Part shown: positions 47,636 to 51,401 of the stretch, in pieces
How positions within the stretch are numbered: the first letter of the stretch is position 1
How the letters are laid out: every line of letters begins with the position of its first letter
Assembly (NCBI GenBank): GCA_037447655.1
Contig: JBBHKE010000615.1
Location: 17,517 to 68,917, forward strand
Length of the DNA stretch: 51,401 nucleotides
Reading direction: 5' to 3'
From: Zygnema cylindricum
Taxonomy: Eukaryota; Streptophyta; Zygnematophyceae; Zygnematales; Zygnemataceae
Notes under the pieces: generated by a model
The model's database searches: none
What the model was told of the DNA's origin: nothing
The model's input: the letters and a program-made list of their open reading frames with translations, nothing else
Position numbers and translations under genes: made by a program

Positions 47636-47805
47636 TACTTTGGTCACGAATATCTTTTAGCCATAAATCACAAAATAGTGTTAACCACTTAATATTTAAC
47701 GCTACAATGCCCTACATTTTCGTGTGTTAAATTATTATGATTCAATTTTATTTCGCATTTACACCAATAATTTGTTAACGCAAATAATTACGGGCGGTGT
47801 AGTTA
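47636..47805. mobile_element. CTACACC-family MITE fragment
   Basis: The right end CGCAAATAATTACGGGCGGTGTAGT is the inverse of the family terminus; the left end is poorly defined. Confidence 0.4.
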
Positions 47806-47879
47806 TGACATGACTTTATTACACTTTAAAAGTTGTTTAATGGTGAAGTTCCATCGGACGAAAAGTGAGGTTATATACA

Positions 47880-49115
47880 AAATCCTAACCTCTCCGTGCA
47901 ATTCTGTGTCCCCTATTGGGCTACAAAATTTATGAAGCCTCTATGTATTATTTGACTAACCCCCTTTCAACTAGAACCAATGCTACCCAAGCAGGCAAAA
48001 AGACAACTTGGCTGCTGTAACAGGGTTACAGAGTTGGGTATTTAGTAGTTAGCAACTGGGTTGCTATAGTTGCGATGAAAGAGCAGCGCAGCTGCGATTC
48101 CAGACCAGCGCAGCATAGCAGTATAGCAACTTAGCAGCATAGCTACTTAGCGGTGTAGCAGTGTAGCAGCGCAGCAGAGCAACGCGGTTTAGCAATATAG
48201 CAACGCCGCGCAATGTAGATAGAACGGTATTGTTCTAGAAGATATTTTGGGGATGTGTCTCGGTTGACCGTGAAGGTCCACGTGTATAGTTGTACAGTAC
48301 TAGGTTGACTAGCAGCTAGCTAGTTGAAATAGTCAGGTAGGCTTAGTGGATAAGAGACTCTTCGAGTAGATCTTCACAGCGAGCGCAACCTTGTACTCTC
48401 TTCCAAGTAATAAAGCGCAACTTTGTATGTCATTGGTGTGTACTCCTACTGTTGCTACGAAAAGATCCTTGGTGTTTCCGCTGTGCATTGTGGCATGTTG
48501 TGGTGCGCTATTGCCCCTTTTACAATTGCACCCTGTGCAGTCTGGACTCCCTTGAGTCCGCAGCATAAAGAACTTCAAAAAACGCCCAACCAGACGATAA
48601 GTTATAAAGTAGCAAAGATGCCAATTTATACACAAGCTTGTTGGGAGAGAGGCGGCTACCTCTTCAATCCTCTAAGTATTAAACCCCTCTCACAACCCCT
48701 ATCTACTAATGTACAAACCAATCAGAAGACTGTTCAGTATAGAAAGGTACTATGGTCGATGTCCTTTCTATATGACATGTGTACGACAAGGCCATGGACA
48801 TCTGTCTCCTTAGCACTTGTCCTCATGTTCTCCGGGATTCCCGTTTCCCAATCTTATCTTGTCACGTGGCGTCCTGTCATGTCACGCCCGAAAACTGCTA
48901 AAGAGGCCATTACGGGATCTCGGCGATCATGTGTGTCGTCGGATCTAACCCGGCTTTTAATATAAGCCGTTTAAAGCAAATGTCCGGTACATTTGTTTCG
49001 TGCGCACTATTTTCCAACTAGTCTCCATGTTCTTTAACTGTAATTCTGTTAATCGAATTAATGCTCTTGGGCAATGCTTAAATTGTTATCACATCATATA
49101 TATCTCGGCACTGAT
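47880..49115 (-). repeat. Inverted LTR-like unit with internal TAGCARC tract
   Basis: Reverse of the 46387 type: GTGCAATTCTGTGTCC near 47897, AATTTATACACAAGC near 48622, ACCAATCAGAAG near 48717 and TCACGTGGCGTCC near 48861. It is interrupted by the repeat tract at 48060-48215. Confidence 0.5.
48060..48215. repeat. TAGCARC low-complexity tract
   Basis: TAGCAGC, TAGCAAC and GCGCAGC words repeat with 7- to 10-base spacing for about 150 bases. Confidence 0.7.
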
Positions 49116-49201
49116 CTTAGACTATAGGAAAACGCTAACGGCTACTTTCACGGACGAGAGGTATTAGAATCAAAACCTGGGTCAGTGTTACCTTTTTGGT
49201 A
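49116..49201 (+). mobile_element. tRNA-like module, copy 5 (truncated)
   Basis: CTTAGACTATAGGAAAACG, a diverged B-box-like AATCAAAACCTGG and TTACCTTTTTGGTA. No GCAGCCATGG tail follows; it abuts the copia LTR region. Confidence 0.45.
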
Positions 49202-49387
49202 AAAACTCCTACCTTCCCCTTTCGTCTCTTTCAAATACCTAGGCAGCTATGGCTCCACCTTCCTCACTTTCCTTCATTGACTACAACAAGTATTGGGGCC
49301 AGTGAGAGGAGGTGGAGGCAAGCTGACTATGATTTTGTTTTTCCTATAAGACCTAGAAGTTACCTTCTAAATCTGATGATTTCAACA
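49202..49387 (-). mobile_element. 3' LTR fragment of the copia element
   Basis: On the minus strand a purine tract (ATGGGGAG) follows the pol stop and is followed by TGTTGAAATC at 49387. That is the expected polypurine tract and LTR start. The LTR is cut off near 49201 by the tRNA-like module. Confidence 0.6.
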
Positions 49388-49400
49388 CTCCCCATATTTT

Positions 49401-51206
49401 CTAGTCTAATTTTAATTTCTCCTTTAATACACATTGTTCCCTACAGTGTTATAACTTGGGAGAGGGCATAGGTTTGGTCATCTTATCAGCCACCACTTCC
49501 CCATCACCCCTATACACAAGATTCACAATTTAGTTTTTGACCTTTTCTCTTACAATACTTAATCTTATTTCCATATGTTAAGCCCTGAAATAATGTTTTG
49601 GATTGGCTACAATTGAAATGGCAGCCTGATTATTACAAAACAATTCATGCACTCCCTCTTTCATATACCCCAGTTCTTGCAATAAAGACTTGGCGCACTT
49701 CAACTCTTTCACATCACAACACGAGGGCATGTACCCAGCCTCCATAGTGGACTGAGCAACCACCTTTTGTTGCTTGCTACTCCAACAGCAAGCACCTTCC
49801 CCCACATATAACACATACCCAGAAGTGCATCTTCTCATAGGTGCATCCCCATAACTAGCATCACTCTAAGTGGTGTTGTTAGTGTACTCCCCTCCCAAAT
49901 GTAACCATAAATCTCCGATTCCCACCAGATATCTCATGACTCTCTTGGCTGCCTCCAAATCTCTCTTCCTAGGATCATTAAGACTCCTAGTGAGAACTCC
50001 AACTGCTGCTGCTATATCTGGTCAAGTACAGTTCATAAAAGAGATTAAGCTTCCTACAGCGTGTTTGTAAGGAATGTACTTTATAAACTGTCTTTCTTCT
50101 GGGCTCACCTGATCATCAAAGACTATCACTCCTCCTTCAACACTCCCATCACTTACTTTCTTCAAGTCCATGGGAGTGGTACAACTCTTTGCCTTTTCCA
50201 TCTGGAATTTCTCAAGCATATTTCATGTGGTTTCTTTTTGAGTCAGTTTGGTAATCCTTTTCCCCCATCTCTTTCCATTTGAATTTCCAAAGTGTATCTT
50301 GCCTCTCCTAAATCCTTCATGTAAAATCTGCTTCTAAATTCTTTCTTTAGCTTATTGATCTTTCCCATAGACTTGCTTAACACTAGCAAATCATCCACAT
50401 TAATTGCAATGAAAATAACACCATTCTCATCCTCAAGCGTATAAGTAGAATGGTCATAACTAATTCGGATAAATCCTAGACCGGTGAGAAACTCATCTAG
50501 ATTTTTATTCCATTGTCTGTGAGCCTGCTTCAATCCATATAAGGACTTTAGGAGTCTGTAGACTTTGCTCTCTTCGCCTTTATCTACAAACCTCTCTTGT
50601 TGCCCCATGAAGATTTCTTCGTCCAGCTCACCATTAAAAGGCGGTCTTAATATCCAACTGATGTATTTCCATGTATTCCGCTGCCGCTACACTGAGGAGA
50701 ATCCTTACTGATGGGAACCGAACCACCGGAGCTAAAGTCTCCTAATAAATTTATTCCTTCTTTTTGGGTGAACCAATTTGCCACCAACCGAGCCTTAAAT
50801 CTCTCAATGGTATTATCTAGGTTGAATTTTAGTTTAAACACCCATTTGCACCCAATCCGTTTTCTGTCCAGAGGACAGTCCATGAGTTCCCATGTATTTG
50901 CTTCCATGATGGAGGCCATCTCATCATTTACGGCTCTAACCCATCTGTCTTTCTCCGTACTGTTCATTGCCTCCGAGTATGACTGAGGTTCATCAAGGTG
51001 GGATAGTTTAGTTACCTTGTGAGCAGCCTGTTTTTCTTATAGCCTTTTGCTCCTTCTTCGTCCTCCCTCAAAGTCTGAAGTTGGAATAGAGGGAAGTCTC
51101 GGGTTCCTCCTCACTGTCTTATCGGCTCCCCTATTCATGGAAGCCGGTTCCGACTCCTCCTCCTCTGTCTCCTCCGAGTGAAAAGAGATATGGGGAGATT
51201 CGGGTA
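49401..51206 (-). pseudogene. Ty1-copia pol remnant (linker, reverse transcriptase, RNase H)
   Basis: Plant LTR-retrotransposon polyprotein, minus strand. From 51206: an acidic linker, then the RT start (WELMDCP, IGCKWVFKLK, FKARLVAN-FTQ), the FNGELDEEIFMGQQE and LYGLKQA-RQWN blocks, the catalytic YVDD box changed to NVDD, KSCTTPM, YKHAVGSL, then RNase H (CTSGYVLYVGEG, WSSKQQKVVAQST, EAGYM) and a tail ending at 49401. Breaks seen: frameshifts near 50747 and 50648, a frameshift and stops near 50225, a stop in place of Arg before PDIAAAVG (about 50020), and another after HYFRA near 49578. It cannot be active. Gag, protease and integrase are absent. Confidence 0.92.
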
Positions 51207-51401
51207 TGTTGAAATTTGTGGGCCTCACTCATCATGCAACAATCTAGCTTCACAAAGCAAAAACTCTCTCACATGTCACTCAAGAATCTTCCGAAGCCAC
51301 AAAGAATTCACTCACAAAGTAAAAGCACACTTGCTCAAATTTTCCTCACAAGAAGAATCACTTTATTATCTCCAAGTTCTCTTTACAAGGCTTCACTTAT
51401 C
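51207..51401 (-). mobile_element. Candidate 5' LTR end joined directly to copia pol
   Basis: Minus strand: non-coding sequence with an AATAAAG motif ends AAATTTCAACA at 51207, the mirror of the 3' LTR start TGTTGAAATC. The pol linker follows at once, with no primer-binding site, gag or integrase. Confidence 0.55.

Overview
The window reads as nuclear DNA of a green-plant (streptophyte) genome, AT-rich and dense in repeats. Evidence: spliced genes with GT-AG introns, a nuclear gene for a plastid-type ribosomal protein L13, a plant-style receptor-like kinase catalytic domain, a plant-type mitochondrial NADH-cytochrome b5 reductase and a decayed Ty1-copia retrotransposon. The species cannot be named from sequence alone; a charophyte alga, bryophyte or other early-diverging lineage would fit. 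Two 10-base N runs (26466-26475, 37315-37324) show it is a scaffold with gaps.

Layout. 1-4.1 kb: the 3' six exons of a CBR2-like NADH-cytochrome b5 reductase (+), one intron with a GC donor. 5.7-12.0 kb: a receptor-like kinase (-), four exons covering the whole kinase domain; its first intron opens with a 95-base G/C homopolymer and its activation motif is DFS rather than DFG. 12-23 kb: gene-poor, with minisatellite, hairpins, two PIF/Harbinger-like elements with TAA duplications, a 60-bp minimal foldback and two hAT-type MITEs. 23.1-26.4 kb: three 3' exons of a GT10 fucosyltransferase (-). 27.8-29.8 kb: three exons of plastid RPL13 (+). The GT10 and RPL13 genes face away from each other, both lack their 5' exons, and the space between them holds an N gap and an LTR-like repeat. 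31-49 kb: almost wholly repeats. These include a second copy of an unidentified 0.85-kb coding-like repeat, several LTR-like units with TATA segments repeatedly tandem-duplicated, a tRNA-like SINE candidate in five copies, a 1-kb-scale duplication, tandem repeats and more MITEs. 49.2-51.4 kb: a Ty1-copia element (-) with broken pol and, apparently, its 5' LTR joined straight to the pol linker.

The four host genes are unrelated housekeeping or signalling genes: mitochondrial electron transfer, membrane signalling, Golgi glycosylation and plastid translation. No operon-like or defence-like system is visible. The most unusual signals are the G95 run at a splice donor, the head-to-head pair of 5'-less genes, the coding-like repeat of unknown origin, and the combination of an LTR-like promoter unit with a tRNA-like module.
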